NCBI GenBank assembly: GCA_017541105.1 | Contig: JAFXZS010000007.1 | Span: forward strand, 1-63,928 | Length of the DNA stretch: 63,928 nt | From: Clostridia bacterium | GTDB lineage: Bacteria > Bacillota > Clostridia > Christensenellales > Aristaeellaceae | Direction: 5' to 3' | Shown: in pieces, positions 8,970-17,241 of the stretch | Layout: each line of letters opens with the position of its first letter | Numbering within the stretch: position 1 is the stretch's first letter | The notes under the pieces: model-generated | What the model was told of the DNA's origin: nothing | What the model saw: only the letters and a program-made list of their open reading frames with translations | Databases searched by the model: none | Position numbers and translations under genes: made by a program

Positions 8970-11039
8970 TCAGGTATTGGAAAGAACGGCGGAAGAGAAG
9001 GGAGCCAGGTCAAAGGAAAGATAACCGTCGGTGACAACGCCCCACTTTTCAGGCTCTGTGGCGTGGCACCCCTGCGTTGTCTGGATGCGGCGGTAATAGA
9101 CTTCGCCTTCCTTCGCACCGGCATTCCGGACAAAGAGACGAAAATCCGCCCATTCACCGGTATTGTTGACTGCCACGACGCACCGGCTGCTTTCGTCAAA
9201 ACGGGCATAGGCAATGCGCCCGTAGTCCGCAAGGAGCGGCTTCAGGCTGCCGGAAACCAGCACGGGGAGTTCCCTGCGCAGGCGGATCAGATCCCTGTGA
9301 AGATCCACCAGGGAAGTATCCTCATGCCCCCAGGGATAAGTTCGGCGGTTATCCGGATCGGTCCAGCCGACCTGGCCGGCTTCGTCTGCATAATAGACTG
9401 TCGGGGCGCCGGGCCAGGTCATCTGGATGGTTACGGCTTCCCGGAAGATTCCCTTGTTGATTCCCTGGGAAGCCGCGCCTGGCCCCATGGTCGCGGTTCG
9501 CCCTACCGTCCGGTTTGTACGGGTAAGGAAGCGGGAATGGTCATGATTGCTCAGCTCATTCATGGCACACAGAAGAGAAGGATACTGGAAGCGGGCCATT
9601 TTATCCTGCATGATGCCGAAGAAGGCCGCCCCGTTCTGATACAGATCATCCCGATAGGAATCGGAATGCTTTTCCATGCCTGTCAGGAACCAGGAGACCG
9701 GTTCCATAAACGCGTCATAGTTCATGACGGAATCCCACTCCAGCCCGTTGAACCAGGGAGACGGATCGCCGTAATGCTCCGCAACGATCAGGGCATCCGG
9801 ATTGACTGCCTTGACACGGGCCCGGAACATCTGCCAGAACCGGTGGTTGAACTCCGTACTGTGCCCCAGATCCGCCGCCACATCCAGGCGCCAGCCATCG
9901 ATACAGTAAGGAGGGGAAAGCCATTTTTCGGCGATGCGGAGAATCTCCTCCTGAAGTTCCGGAGAATCCTCATAATTCAGTTTGGGCAAAGTGGAATAAC
10001 CCCACCAGCCTTCATAGACCGGAGAATGGCCGTTGTTGTTGTCGTTGAAATGGAAGAAGGAACGATAGGGGCTGTGGATGCTCTGGAAGGCACCGGGCTG
10101 GAAGCCGGCCTTTCCCAGATAGATCCCCTCATGATCCATCCATTTGTTGAAGGAACCGCAGTGATTGAAAACACCGTCCAGAATAATGCGCATGCCGCGG
10201 GCGTGCAGCTCCCGGCAGAGCTTGGCGAAGAGGTCATCGCTCTTTTCCAGGTTTTCCATGGAGGTGACGCGGCGGATATACTTTGCCGCATCGCCGTTAT
10301 GCTTATCCCATGCATGCATGACATGGTCCACATCGTCCGTAATGACTCCGAAATGCGGATCGATATGCTCGTAATCCTGACAGTCATATTTATGGCTGGA
10401 GGGGGACACGAAGACCGGGTTGAGATAGAGCACTTCAATACCCAGATCCTGCAGATAATCCAGCTTGTCGAGAATGCCCTGCAGATCCCCGCCGTAAAAA
10501 CAGCGGATATCCGTGTCCGACGGAGGCGCATCCCAGTTGTCCACATGCTTGGAATGCCCGATGGTATAATAATACTCGTTATCCACGACATCATTGGAAG
10601 GATCCCCGTTGCAGAAACGATCCGTGAAAATCTGATACTGTACGGCGCCTTTGGCCCACGCGGGCACATGGAAACCCGGGATGAAGCGGAAGGCAAAGGC
10701 CGGGTTGAAATCCGGGACATTACCTGTTTCCCGCGCACCGCACTTGTCATAGATGACACGGGAACCGTCCGCACACTCGATCAGAAAACGGTAGATGAGC
10801 TCCTTCCGGCCGCAGACTACACTGGCTTCATAGAAGTCAAAGAATTCATCAGAACGAACCTTCGCCATCAGGGAGCCTTCTTCCAGCGACTCAAAGAACA
10901 GAATCACGCGGGAAGCGCTGCTTTTGGCGACGCGGAGACGGATCGCCACAGAATTGCCGGGATCCGGTTCAGAAGGAAACCGGAAAGAGGGGGATTCATC
11001 GCTGAATATGGCGGACAGCACGGCGGGACTGACAGACAT
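8970..11039 (-). CDS. GH13 alpha-amylase family enzyme (neopullulanase/cyclomaltodextrinase-like)
   Basis: 689 residues, no signal peptide, so it acts inside the cell on imported maltodextrins or on storage glucan (inference). It starts at the ATG at 11039 with AGGAGG 8 bp upstream. The N-terminal ~130 residues resemble the beta-sandwich domain of neopullulanase-type enzymes, followed by AVQYQIFTDRFCNGDPSND. The catalytic TIM barrel shows the conserved regions: DGVFNHCG, DGWRLDVAADLG (nucleophile Asp, ~381), VAEHYGD (acid/base Glu, ~418) and NHDHSR (third Asp, ~498). A C-terminal beta domain ends the protein. It starts 30 bp behind the GT2 gene, so the two are likely one operon, and is followed by a hairpin terminator. 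Confidence 0.92.
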   Translation of the reverse strand: MSVSPAVLSAIFSDESPSFRFPSEPDPGNSVAIRLRVAKSSASRVILFFESLEEGSLMAKVRSDEFFDFYEASVVCGRKELIYRFLIECADGSRVIYDKCGARETGNVPDFNPAFAFRFIPGFHVPAWAKGAVQYQIFTDRFCNGDPSNDVVDNEYYYTIGHSKHVDNWDAPPSDTDIRCFYGGDLQGILDKLDYLQDLGIEVLYLNPVFVSPSSHKYDCQDYEHIDPHFGVITDDVDHVMHAWDKHNGDAAKYIRRVTSMENLEKSDDLFAKLCRELHARGMRIILDGVFNHCGSFNKWMDHEGIYLGKAGFQPGAFQSIHSPYRSFFHFNDNNNGHSPVYEGWWGYSTLPKLNYEDSPELQEEILRIAEKWLSPPYCIDGWRLDVAADLGHSTEFNHRFWQMFRARVKAVNPDALIVAEHYGDPSPWFNGLEWDSVMNYDAFMEPVSWFLTGMEKHSDSYRDDLYQNGAAFFGIMQDKMARFQYPSLLCAMNELSNHDHSRFLTRTNRTVGRTATMGPGAASQGINKGIFREAVTIQMTWPGAPTVYYADEAGQVGWTDPDNRRTYPWGHEDTSLVDLHRDLIRLRRELPVLVSGSLKPLLADYGRIAYARFDESSRCVVAVNNTGEWADFRLFVRNAGAKEGEVYYRRIQTTQGCHATEPEKWGVVTDGYLSFDLAPFSSAVLSNT

Positions 11040-11069
11040 GGAAAACTCCTCCTGCTCGATTGATCTTCA

Positions 11070-11888
11070 TTAATCCAGGCCGACCCGGAACAAATACATC
11101 CACAGGCGGGACCGGTAGCGGCCATACTGGCCGCGGGCGAGATACAGATCCTTCAGATGGCGGTAAAGCAGTATTTTCATCCGAATATTCCGGATCGGAT
11201 GACGGATGGAATCCAGCACCTGTGTCACGGTCATGGAGCCGGGCTGGCGCCGGTAATCATACAGGTAATCCTTCAGGAAGGCGACCCTGCCGGCACCCTG
11301 CAGATAATCCATGACAAAGGCAAAATCCTCTCCCCAGGTTACGCCGTCCATAAAATGAACTCCCCGGGACTCCACGCGTTCCCGGGAGAAAAGCTTATTC
11401 CAGAGGACACCGTAAAAATATGAATTGGAGTGAGGGCAGAGGAGACGGAGCACCTCGTCACAGGGCAGGGTGTCCTCCCGGTTCTCCAGGTTTTTCCGGC
11501 GGACAATATCACCCATATACATGGTGTAGCCGCCGATCACCAGATCGGCGCCTTCCAGCTCGGCCTTGAGGACCATGCGTTCCATAGAATCGGAAGGAAG
11601 CGTGTCATCCCCGTCCACAAAGCGGATGTATTTTCCCCGGCAGAGGGAAAGGCCGAGATTACGGGCAGAGGAGACACCGGCATTGGGCTGGGAAAGCACC
11701 GTGACCCTGGGATCTTCTGCCTCGAAATCACGGGCAATGGAGAGGGTGCAGTCAGAACTGCCGTCATCCACCACGATGACCTGCAGCGCGCTCCAGGACT
11801 GGGCCAGCACACTCTGCAGCGTACGCTTCAGAGTCTTTTCCGCATTCCAGGCCGGAATGACTACGCTGACCAGGGGCTGTGCATCCAA
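11070..11888 (-). CDS. Family 2 glycosyltransferase (GT2)
   Basis: 272 residues from a TTG start at 11888. This start is chosen because AAAGAGGTG lies 7 bp upstream and because a promoter (11923-11951) would lie inside a longer frame beginning at 11951. The sequence begins with the GT-A fold signature LVSVVIPAWNAEKTL, then VVDDGSSD and FVDGDDTLP (DXD-type metal/UDP-sugar site). No transmembrane segment is evident. Acceptor and sugar cannot be told from sequence. The next gene in the operon is the intracellular GH13 enzyme, which may hint at a glucan or glycolipid context but is not proof. Confidence 0.88.
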   Translation of the reverse strand: MDAQPLVSVVIPAWNAEKTLKRTLQSVLAQSWSALQVIVVDDGSSDCTLSIARDFEAEDPRVTVLSQPNAGVSSARNLGLSLCRGKYIRFVDGDDTLPSDSMERMVLKAELEGADLVIGGYTMYMGDIVRRKNLENREDTLPCDEVLRLLCPHSNSYFYGVLWNKLFSRERVESRGVHFMDGVTWGEDFAFVMDYLQGAGRVAFLKDYLYDYRRQPGSMTVTQVLDSIRHPIRNIRMKILLYRHLKDLYLARGQYGRYRSRLWMYLFRVGLD

Positions 11889-11922
11889 GCAACCGCACCT
11901 CTTTCCGAACAATCTTGCAGCT

Positions 11923-11951
11923 ATTCTATCATGAAAACAGGCCCGGTTCAA
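11923..11951 (-). promoter_or_regulatory. Extended -10 promoter of the GT2-GH13 operon
   Basis: Minus strand TTGAAC (11946-11951), 17-bp spacer ending TGA, then TAGAAT (11923-11928). Transcription would start near 11916, just before the ribosome site for the TTG start. Confidence 0.7.
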
Positions 11952-11960
11952 GGATGAGAC

Positions 11961-11989
11961 TTGCTCTTTGCCGTTCTCTCTGCTATCCT
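11961..11989 (+). promoter_or_regulatory. Divergent promoter for the DUF1653 gene
   Basis: TTGCTC (11961-11966), 17-bp spacer ending TGC, TATCCT (11984-11989). Its -35 lies only 9 bp from the -35 of the divergent GT2 promoter, so the two could interfere with each other. Confidence 0.55.
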
Positions 11990-12037
11990 GATCTCCGGAA
12001 ACGGCAGGCCATTCAACAGGAAACGAGGGAAACCGCC

Positions 12038-12511
12038 ATGACGTATGAAGAAGCAGCCCGGAGGATTCTGCCCGGGATTTACCGCCACTTCAAGGGGAAT
12101 GCCTATCAGGTGATCGGTGTCGCACGGCACAGTGAAACGACGGAAGCCGTGGTCGTGTACAGAGCGCTCTACGGAGAGGGCGGACTGTGGGTCCGGCCCG
12201 CGGAGATGTGGAACGAGACCGTGGAACAGGGCGGAATCCGTGTTCCGCGGTTCCGCCGAATGGACACCGAAGAGCGAATTACCTTTTATGAGCAGATCTA
12301 TGATGAACTGAGCAGCGGACAGGCGGATATGCCGGACGCAAGGCGGAAACTGGACATCCTGGAAGATTACTATACTTCCGGCCGGTGGCGTGCCGATTAT
12401 GAGGCGGATGAAGCAGGAAAGCTTCCGGAGAGCCTGAAGCGCGGCGTGCTTTCACAGGACGGAGTCTATAATCTTCTGGCGGAATGGCAGGAAAGAAGGC
12501 TGGAGGAATAG
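12038..12511 (+). CDS. DUF1653 domain protein
   Basis: 157 residues; ATG at 12038 preceded by GAAACGAGG. Residues ~12-75 are the DUF1653 domain (GIYRHFKGNAYQVIGVARHSET...VVYRALYGEGGLWVRPAEMW), a small beta-domain of unknown biochemical role that is widespread in bacteria as a short stand-alone protein. The C-terminal ~80 residues are charged and mostly helical, with no motif I recognise. It is monocistronic, with a shared terminator against the lacI-type gene coming the other way. Confidence 0.85.
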   Translation: MTYEEAARRILPGIYRHFKGNAYQVIGVARHSETTEAVVVYRALYGEGGLWVRPAEMWNETVEQGGIRVPRFRRMDTEERITFYEQIYDELSSGQADMPDARRKLDILEDYYTSGRWRADYEADEAGKLPESLKRGVLSQDGVYNLLAEWQERRLEE

Positions 12512-12512
12512 G

Positions 12513-12541
12513 AAAACCGTGCCTGACGGCACAGGTTTTTC
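12513..12541. terminator. Bidirectional intrinsic terminator
   Basis: AAAACCGTGCC / GGCACAGGTTTTT form a stem with one bulge around a TGAC loop. A tracts and T tracts on both sides let it serve both the DUF1653 gene and the convergent regulator gene. Confidence 0.8.
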
Positions 12542-12550
12542 CTTCCGGAC

Positions 12551-13543
12551 CTAATCCCTCCGGACGAGATCTACGGGGAGGCAGATCTGCTGCGGGGGCA
12601 GGGACCGGTCGTGGATGCGCTTCCGGATCAGGTCGATGGCAGTGCAGGCTTCCGTCTTCAGATGGCAGTCCACGGAAGAGATCGGCTTTGGGAAACTGAT
12701 ATAACCGAGGATATTATCAAAACCGACTACCGTCAGATCCTCCGGGACACGAAAGCCGGCGCTTTCCAGCAGGGTGATGGTATGCCAGGCTTCCACATCG
12801 CAGAAGGAGAAGAGGCCTGTGACTCCCTGGGTCATCCAGATTTTCAGCTGCTGAAGAATGGCGGATGAATCATTCAGGCAGGCATAAAAAACATGATCAT
12901 CCGGCAGGCCGGATTCCGCGCAGGCTCTGCGGAATCCGGAAAAGCGCTCCCGGGAGGAAAAAACCACCTGATGATAGGTCAGCATAGCCAGTTTTCTGTG
13001 GCCGGTCTCCGCCAGGTATTTCCCGGCCAGATAACCGCCTTCGGCATCGTTGCAGTAAACACAGTCGTCCAGCGTTCCGTCCTGATAGCGGCTGAGAAGA
13101 ACGAAAGGGATGCCGGCATTGCGCAGGGTGGAAAGAGCGGGGGAGTCGAAGGAGCAAGGGGTGATCAGCACCCCGTCCACCTGCCTGGAAATGGCCATCT
13201 CCACAGCCTGAAGCTCTGTATCCGGATCATCCTGAGAGGAGAGAATAATCAGGCTGTACCCCAGGCGGACGGCTTCCCGCTGAATCAGGTCCGCCAGGAT
13301 GGCGTAGAAGGGATTGATCATGGAACCGGCAATCATAGCCAGGGTTTTCGTCCGGCCGGAGCGGAGGGAACTGGCAAGATAGTTACGGACATAGCCCATG
13401 TCCCGGGCGACTGCCTGAATATGCCGGCAGGTGTCCCGGGAGATATCTTCCTTGTTTTTCAGCGCTCTTGAAACGGTATTGACAGTATAGCCTGTCGCGG
13501 CGGCGATATCCTGGAGCGTCACCCGTCCTTTATCCGTACTCAT
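12551..13543 (-). CDS. LacI-family transcriptional regulator of the arabinan cluster
   Basis: 330 residues. An N-terminal LacI helix-turn-helix (VTLQDIAAATGYTVNTVSRA, residues ~8-27) with hinge helix YVRNYLASSLRSG is followed by a periplasmic-binding-protein-type effector domain (TKTLAMIAGSMINPFYAILADLIQ... GFDNILGYISFPKPISSVD). It is divergent from the transporter/glycosidase operon. The intergenic region carries palindromes of the LacI type, one just downstream of its own promoter, so autorepression and repression of the operon are both expected. The effector is probably arabinose or an arabino-oligosaccharide, judged only from the target genes. Confidence 0.92.
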   Translation of the reverse strand: MSTDKGRVTLQDIAAATGYTVNTVSRALKNKEDISRDTCRHIQAVARDMGYVRNYLASSLRSGRTKTLAMIAGSMINPFYAILADLIQREAVRLGYSLIILSSQDDPDTELQAVEMAISRQVDGVLITPCSFDSPALSTLRNAGIPFVLLSRYQDGTLDDCVYCNDAEGGYLAGKYLAETGHRKLAMLTYHQVVFSSRERFSGFRRACAESGLPDDHVFYACLNDSSAILQQLKIWMTQGVTGLFSFCDVEAWHTITLLESAGFRVPEDLTVVGFDNILGYISFPKPISSVDCHLKTEACTAIDLIRKRIHDRSLPPQQICLPVDLVRRD

Positions 13544-13558
13544 GCTGCTTTTTCCTTT

Positions 13559-13574
13559 CCATTAACGTTCATGG
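13559..13574. promoter_or_regulatory. LacI-type operator O1 (autoregulatory)
   Basis: CCATTAACGTTCATGG, a 16-bp palindrome with a single asymmetric base pair, centred on the AACGTT core. It lies between the regulator's own -10 box and its start codon. Confidence 0.8.
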
Positions 13575-13586
13575 AAATCCGGGGGT

Positions 13587-13615
13587 ATCGTACCAGAATA
13601 TGGGAAAGATGTCAA
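13587..13615 (-). promoter_or_regulatory. Promoter of the LacI-family regulator gene
   Basis: Minus strand TTGACA (13610-13615), 17-bp spacer ending TGG, TACGAT (13587-13592). Start of transcription near 13580 would run directly into operator O1. Confidence 0.75.
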
Positions 13616-13649
13616 TCTGGAGGGAGAAAAAATAATTTTCGGACAGGGG

Positions 13650-13678
13650 TTGACAGAGAGGGTTCACAGTGATATAGT
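13650..13678 (+). promoter_or_regulatory. Promoter of the arabinan operon
   Basis: TTGACA (13650-13655), 17-bp spacer, TATAGT (13673-13678): close to consensus. Transcription would begin near 13685, immediately before operator O2. Confidence 0.8.
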
Positions 13679-13692
13679 GATTTTCGACGAGA

Positions 13693-13717
13693 CATTAACG
13701 ATAATGTTAACGTTAAT
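13693..13717. promoter_or_regulatory. Overlapping LacI-type operators O2
   Basis: CATTAACGATAATG (13693-13706) overlaps TGTTAACGTTAAT (13705-13717); both share the ATTAACG half-site found in O1 and O3. Position just after the promoter suits steric repression. Confidence 0.75.
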
Positions 13718-13760
13718 CTATGGACGGTATCCTGGAAAGTCCCTTTTATTTTTCCCTGAT

Positions 13761-13776
13761 ACATTAACGTTAATGT
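13761..13776. promoter_or_regulatory. LacI-type operator O3, perfect palindrome
   Basis: ACATTAACGTTAATGT is a perfect 16-bp palindrome in the leader of the operon, about 55 bp after O2. The spacing could allow looping or a roadblock. Confidence 0.85.
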
Positions 13777-13833
13777 TCCTGCGGAATGTTGAGCATCAAA
13801 TGCTCTTCAGAACAAAAAAGGAGGAACCAAACC

Positions 13834-15300
13834 ATGAAAAAACTGCTGGCTGTGCTGCTGACCGTATGCCTGCTGTCCACGCTCTGGACGGCGATCGCGT
13901 TGGCGGACGAAAAACCCACCATCGTCGTGAACACTTTCGCCCAGGAACATGAAAAAGCCATGTACGAAGAGGTCATCAGACAGTTCGAGGAAGAGAACAA
14001 CTGCATCGTTGACTTCCGCGTGTCCGGCGACCAGTACTGGCCTGAACTGGAAGCTTCCCTGACCGCGGGCAACGCGCCTGATGTTTTCTATCTGGGCCTG
14101 GCAGACGTCCGCAAACGGGTCTGGACGGAAGCTGTTCTTCCCCTGGATGATCTGCTGGATGTTTCCACGCTGAGCACCATCTGGCCGGAAGCCCTGAATC
14201 TGTACAAGTTTGACGCTGAGACCAACACCATGGGCGAAGGCAAAATCTATGGCCTGCCCAAGGACTTCTCCGCCGTTTCCATGACCGTGAACAAGGCCAT
14301 CATCAACAAGCGTGATGCGGAAATCCGCCAGGCGATCGCGGACGGCATCCTGCCCTTCTATCCGGAAATCGACGAAAACGGCAATCTGCCGGTTTATACC
14401 TTCACCGAGTTTGCCGAGCTGTGCAAAATCCTGACCTTCGAAGATCCCACCCTGCCCGAGACGGCCGGTTCCAAGCAGGTCTACGGCACCCATCTGTGGG
14501 AAGACTTCACCCTGCCTCCCTTCATCTGGGGCGCCGGCGGCGAATATCTGAACGAGGATGCCACCGAGGTGCTGTTCAGCAGCGACAAGTTCATCGAAGG
14601 CTATGAAGGCTTCATGAAGATCGTAGAGCTGGGCGGTTCCGGATCCTCCACGGACGAAACCTCCGGTTACCTGAAGTTCCTGGCCGGCCGCTGCGCCTAC
14701 TTCCCCTGCGGCACCTGGGACGTGGCTGCTTTCCAGGCGATCGAGGACGATGAAGCGGTCAACCCCGGCAAGAGCTGGTTCGATTTCGATGTGGCTCCGT
14801 GGCCCATCAGCGATTCCTACAAGGATCTGTCCATTGAAGAACGCCAGGACAAGTGGGCTGGCCGCGTGGACTCCGTCGGCTTCTGCGTGAGCGCCCAGTC
14901 CAAGTATCCGGAACTGGCTGCCAAGTTTGCCTATCAGATGAGCGCCAACGAGGACGTACAGCGCTTCCTGGCCAAGAAGGGCGGACAGCTGCCGAACATC
15001 GTTTCCATGGCTGAAGGCGAATATCTGACCGACGATTCCTACTTCCCGGAAAGCCGCGTGGTATTTGTGAGAATGCTCCAGGGCCAGAACGGCCACCGTG
15101 TTCCCACTGTGCCCACCTGGAACGCCCTGTGGTACAGCGAAGGCTTCATCACCGGCGTAGGTTCCGTCTGGAGCTACTACGAGCAGAAGGACGCCGGCGT
15201 CCAGCCCATGAGCTGCCGCGAATACTGCGAATCCATCCAGGACAACGCGCAGATGCTGCTCCAGGATTCCATTGACGACATGGAAGCCATGATGCCCTGA
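13834..15300 (+). CDS. Carbohydrate ABC transporter substrate-binding protein (family 1)
   Basis: 488 residues; ATG at 13834 with AAGGAGG upstream. An N-terminal export signal (MKKLLAVLLTVCLLSTLW...ALA/DEK) is followed by the family 1 sugar-binding fold (VVNTFAQEHEKAMYEEVIRQFEEENN, GNAPDVFYLGLADV, KFLAGRCAYFPCGTWD). The Cys in the signal is not in a good lipobox, so anchoring is uncertain. As first gene of a LacI-controlled operon with MalF/MalG-type permeases, two GH43 enzymes and GH51, it probably binds arabino-oligosaccharides (inference). Hairpins follow the gene, as is common between an abundant binding protein and its permeases. Confidence 0.9.
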   Translation: MKKLLAVLLTVCLLSTLWTAIALADEKPTIVVNTFAQEHEKAMYEEVIRQFEEENNCIVDFRVSGDQYWPELEASLTAGNAPDVFYLGLADVRKRVWTEAVLPLDDLLDVSTLSTIWPEALNLYKFDAETNTMGEGKIYGLPKDFSAVSMTVNKAIINKRDAEIRQAIADGILPFYPEIDENGNLPVYTFTEFAELCKILTFEDPTLPETAGSKQVYGTHLWEDFTLPPFIWGAGGEYLNEDATEVLFSSDKFIEGYEGFMKIVELGGSGSSTDETSGYLKFLAGRCAYFPCGTWDVAAFQAIEDDEAVNPGKSWFDFDVAPWPISDSYKDLSIEERQDKWAGRVDSVGFCVSAQSKYPELAAKFAYQMSANEDVQRFLAKKGGQLPNIVSMAEGEYLTDDSYFPESRVVFVRMLQGQNGHRVPTVPTWNALWYSEGFITGVGSVWSYYEQKDAGVQPMSCREYCESIQDNAQMLLQDSIDDMEAMMP

Positions 15301-15316
15301 GTGAGTGACTGAAACC

Positions 15317-15400
15317 GGAAGGGGGAGGAAAACCTCCTCCTTCCTTTCTTCCCGGAAGGCTTTTCCGGTCCGCCGCGCTTCAGCGCCGGGGGGCGGACGG
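15317..15400 (+). terminator. Intercistronic stem-loops between binding-protein and permease genes
   Basis: Three stems in a row: GGAAGGGGGAGG/CCTCCTCCTTCC (15317-15344, AAAA loop, then TTTCTT), CCGGAA/TTCCGG (~15352-15368) and GTCCGCC/GGCGGAC (~15368-15399). The first looks like a partial terminator or mRNA 3'-end protector, which would raise the binding protein over the permeases. Confidence 0.65.
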
Positions 15401-15433
15401 GGGAAGCGGAATGATTGAAAGGATGGCAGTACA

Positions 15434-16369
15434 ATGCAGCAAGTGGCCGGAAAACAAGTGGCGGCTCCGGATCTGCGTCAGCGAGGCCTGAATTACCGCC
15501 AGAAGGACGCCCTGTGGGGATATGCGCTGATCGCCATTCCGCTCATCGGAATGCTGATCTTCGTCGTGATTCCCTTCGGGATGTCCATCTATTCCAGTTT
15601 TACCTCCTGGCCGATGGGACAGCCGATTGAAAAAGCGAAAATCGTCGGCTTAAAGAACTATGTGGACATGTTCAACAACAAGCTCTTCTGGCAGAGCCTG
15701 GGGAATACGTTCTTCTATATGATCGGTATCCCGATCGGCCTGGCGCTGTCGCTGATCCTGGCGGCGGCCATGAACCGCGGAACCGGTTACGAAAAAGCGT
15801 TCCGCGTCATCTATTACGTTCCCGTGATCTCCAGCGTGGTCGCGATTACCTTCGTGTTCCAGCAGATCTTCAACGCGGACGTCGGCATCATCAACGAAGG
15901 CCTCCGGGGCATCGGCATTTCCGATCCGCCGAACTGGATGAGCCACGCGGGCTATACCAAGTGGGTCATTATCATTCTGAGCGTCTGGAAGGGCCTGGGC
16001 AGTTCCATCATCCTGTATATCGCGGGCATGCAGGGAATCTCCCGCTCCTACTATGAAGCGGCCCAGGTGGACGGAGCCAACTGGTGGCAGACCTTCACCC
16101 GGATCACCCTGCCCCTGCTGATGCCCGTCACCTTCTATCTGATCGTCACCGGCGTCATTGGCGGCGCGCAGATGTATGTGGAACCCCGCCTGATGTTCAC
16201 CGGCAACGGACCGGCGAACTCCACCTTCACCACCGTCATCCACCTGTATGACCGGACCTTTGTGAATTCCAAGGCGGGCTACGGCTCCGCGGTGGCGGTC
16301 TTCCTGGCGGTGATCATCTTTATCCTGACGCTGATCCAGTTCAGGGTGAACGGAAAGGGGGACAAGTAA
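15434..16369 (+). CDS. Sugar ABC transporter permease, MalF-type
   Basis: 311 residues with about six hydrophobic segments beginning at WGYALIAIPLIGMLIFVVIPF. The binding-protein-dependent transport signature (EAA loop) is present as EAAQVDGANWWQTFTRITLP near residue 210 and would contact the ATPase subunit. The stop codon abuts the GTG start of the next permease, so translation is coupled. No ATPase gene is in the cluster; as in many Firmicutes a shared MsmK/MsmX-type ATPase is probably encoded elsewhere. Confidence 0.92.
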   Translation: MQQVAGKQVAAPDLRQRGLNYRQKDALWGYALIAIPLIGMLIFVVIPFGMSIYSSFTSWPMGQPIEKAKIVGLKNYVDMFNNKLFWQSLGNTFFYMIGIPIGLALSLILAAAMNRGTGYEKAFRVIYYVPVISSVVAITFVFQQIFNADVGIINEGLRGIGISDPPNWMSHAGYTKWVIIILSVWKGLGSSIILYIAGMQGISRSYYEAAQVDGANWWQTFTRITLPLLMPVTFYLIVTGVIGGAQMYVEPRLMFTGNGPANSTFTTVIHLYDRTFVNSKAGYGSAVAVFLAVIIFILTLIQFRVNGKGDK

Positions 16370-17218
16370 GTGAAGGCGAAAAGACGGATTGTCAATATTG
16401 TGATCTTCACGATTCTGGCCCTCGGTTCCATCCTGATGCTGTACCCGTTTGTCTGGATGATCTTCACTTCCTTCAAGCCGAAGCTGCACGTCTATATCGG
16501 CGGACTGCTGCCGCAGGTGTGGACCACCGAAAGCTATACCCAGATCTGGGGCGAGATCGACCTGGTGCGCGGCTTCCTGAATACGATCCTGTATTCCATC
16601 CCGCCGGTGGTCGTCGGCTCCCTGGTTTCGGTCGCGGCGGCGTATGCTTTCGCGAAGATCCAGTTCAAGGGCAGGAACGCGCTCTTCCTGGTTCTGCTCG
16701 GATCCATCATGATCCCGTTCCCGTCCATCATGGTGCCGCAGTATGTGCTGTTCAGCGGACAGTTCTGGATTTTCAAGGCGAACCTTCTCCAGTCCCCGTG
16801 GCCGCTGATCCTGCCGAAGATCACCGGCAACGTGATGATGATCTTCTTCCTGCGCCAGTATCTCTTCGGCGTGCCGGATTCCCTGGTGGAGGCGGCCAAG
16901 ATTGACGGCTGTTCCCATCTGAGGATTTACTGGCAGATGATCCTGCCCATTGCCGTTCCCGCGCTTAGCGCCCACGGCGTGCTGTGGTTCATCGGCGCCT
17001 GGAACGATTACCTTGCTCCCACGATGTTCATCAAAAACCCGGACTGGCATCCGGTGACCGTGATGATCGCCAAGTTCAACGAGCAGTACGCCATCAACAA
17101 CCACGTGCCGCGGATTATGGCCGGCAGCGTGATGCTGATTGTTCCCGTACTGATTATCTACGGCCTGTTCCAGCGGTGGATCATCGAATCCATGATGTTC
17201 TCCTCCGTGAAGGAGTAA
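16370..17218 (+). CDS. Sugar ABC transporter permease, MalG-type
   Basis: 282 residues, GTG start immediately after the TAA of the MalF-type gene. It has six predicted membrane segments starting IVNIVIFTILALGSILMLYPFVWMIFTSFK, a classic MalG opening, and the EAA motif EAAKIDGCSHLRIYWQMILP near residue 180. It would form the heterodimeric channel with the preceding permease. The first GH43 gene follows after 23 bp. Confidence 0.92.
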   Translation: MKAKRRIVNIVIFTILALGSILMLYPFVWMIFTSFKPKLHVYIGGLLPQVWTTESYTQIWGEIDLVRGFLNTILYSIPPVVVGSLVSVAAAYAFAKIQFKGRNALFLVLLGSIMIPFPSIMVPQYVLFSGQFWIFKANLLQSPWPLILPKITGNVMMIFFLRQYLFGVPDSLVEAAKIDGCSHLRIYWQMILPIAVPALSAHGVLWFIGAWNDYLAPTMFIKNPDWHPVTVMIAKFNEQYAINNHVPRIMAGSVMLIVPVLIIYGLFQRWIIESMMFSSVKE

Positions 17219-17241
17219 AACAGGCCTGAGGAGAGGTTACT

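Noticed and set aside
9063-11063. Open frame of 666 codons opposite the GH13 gene
   Set aside because: The opposite strand encodes a full GH13 enzyme with all catalytic motifs; this frame has no ribosome site or recognisable domain.
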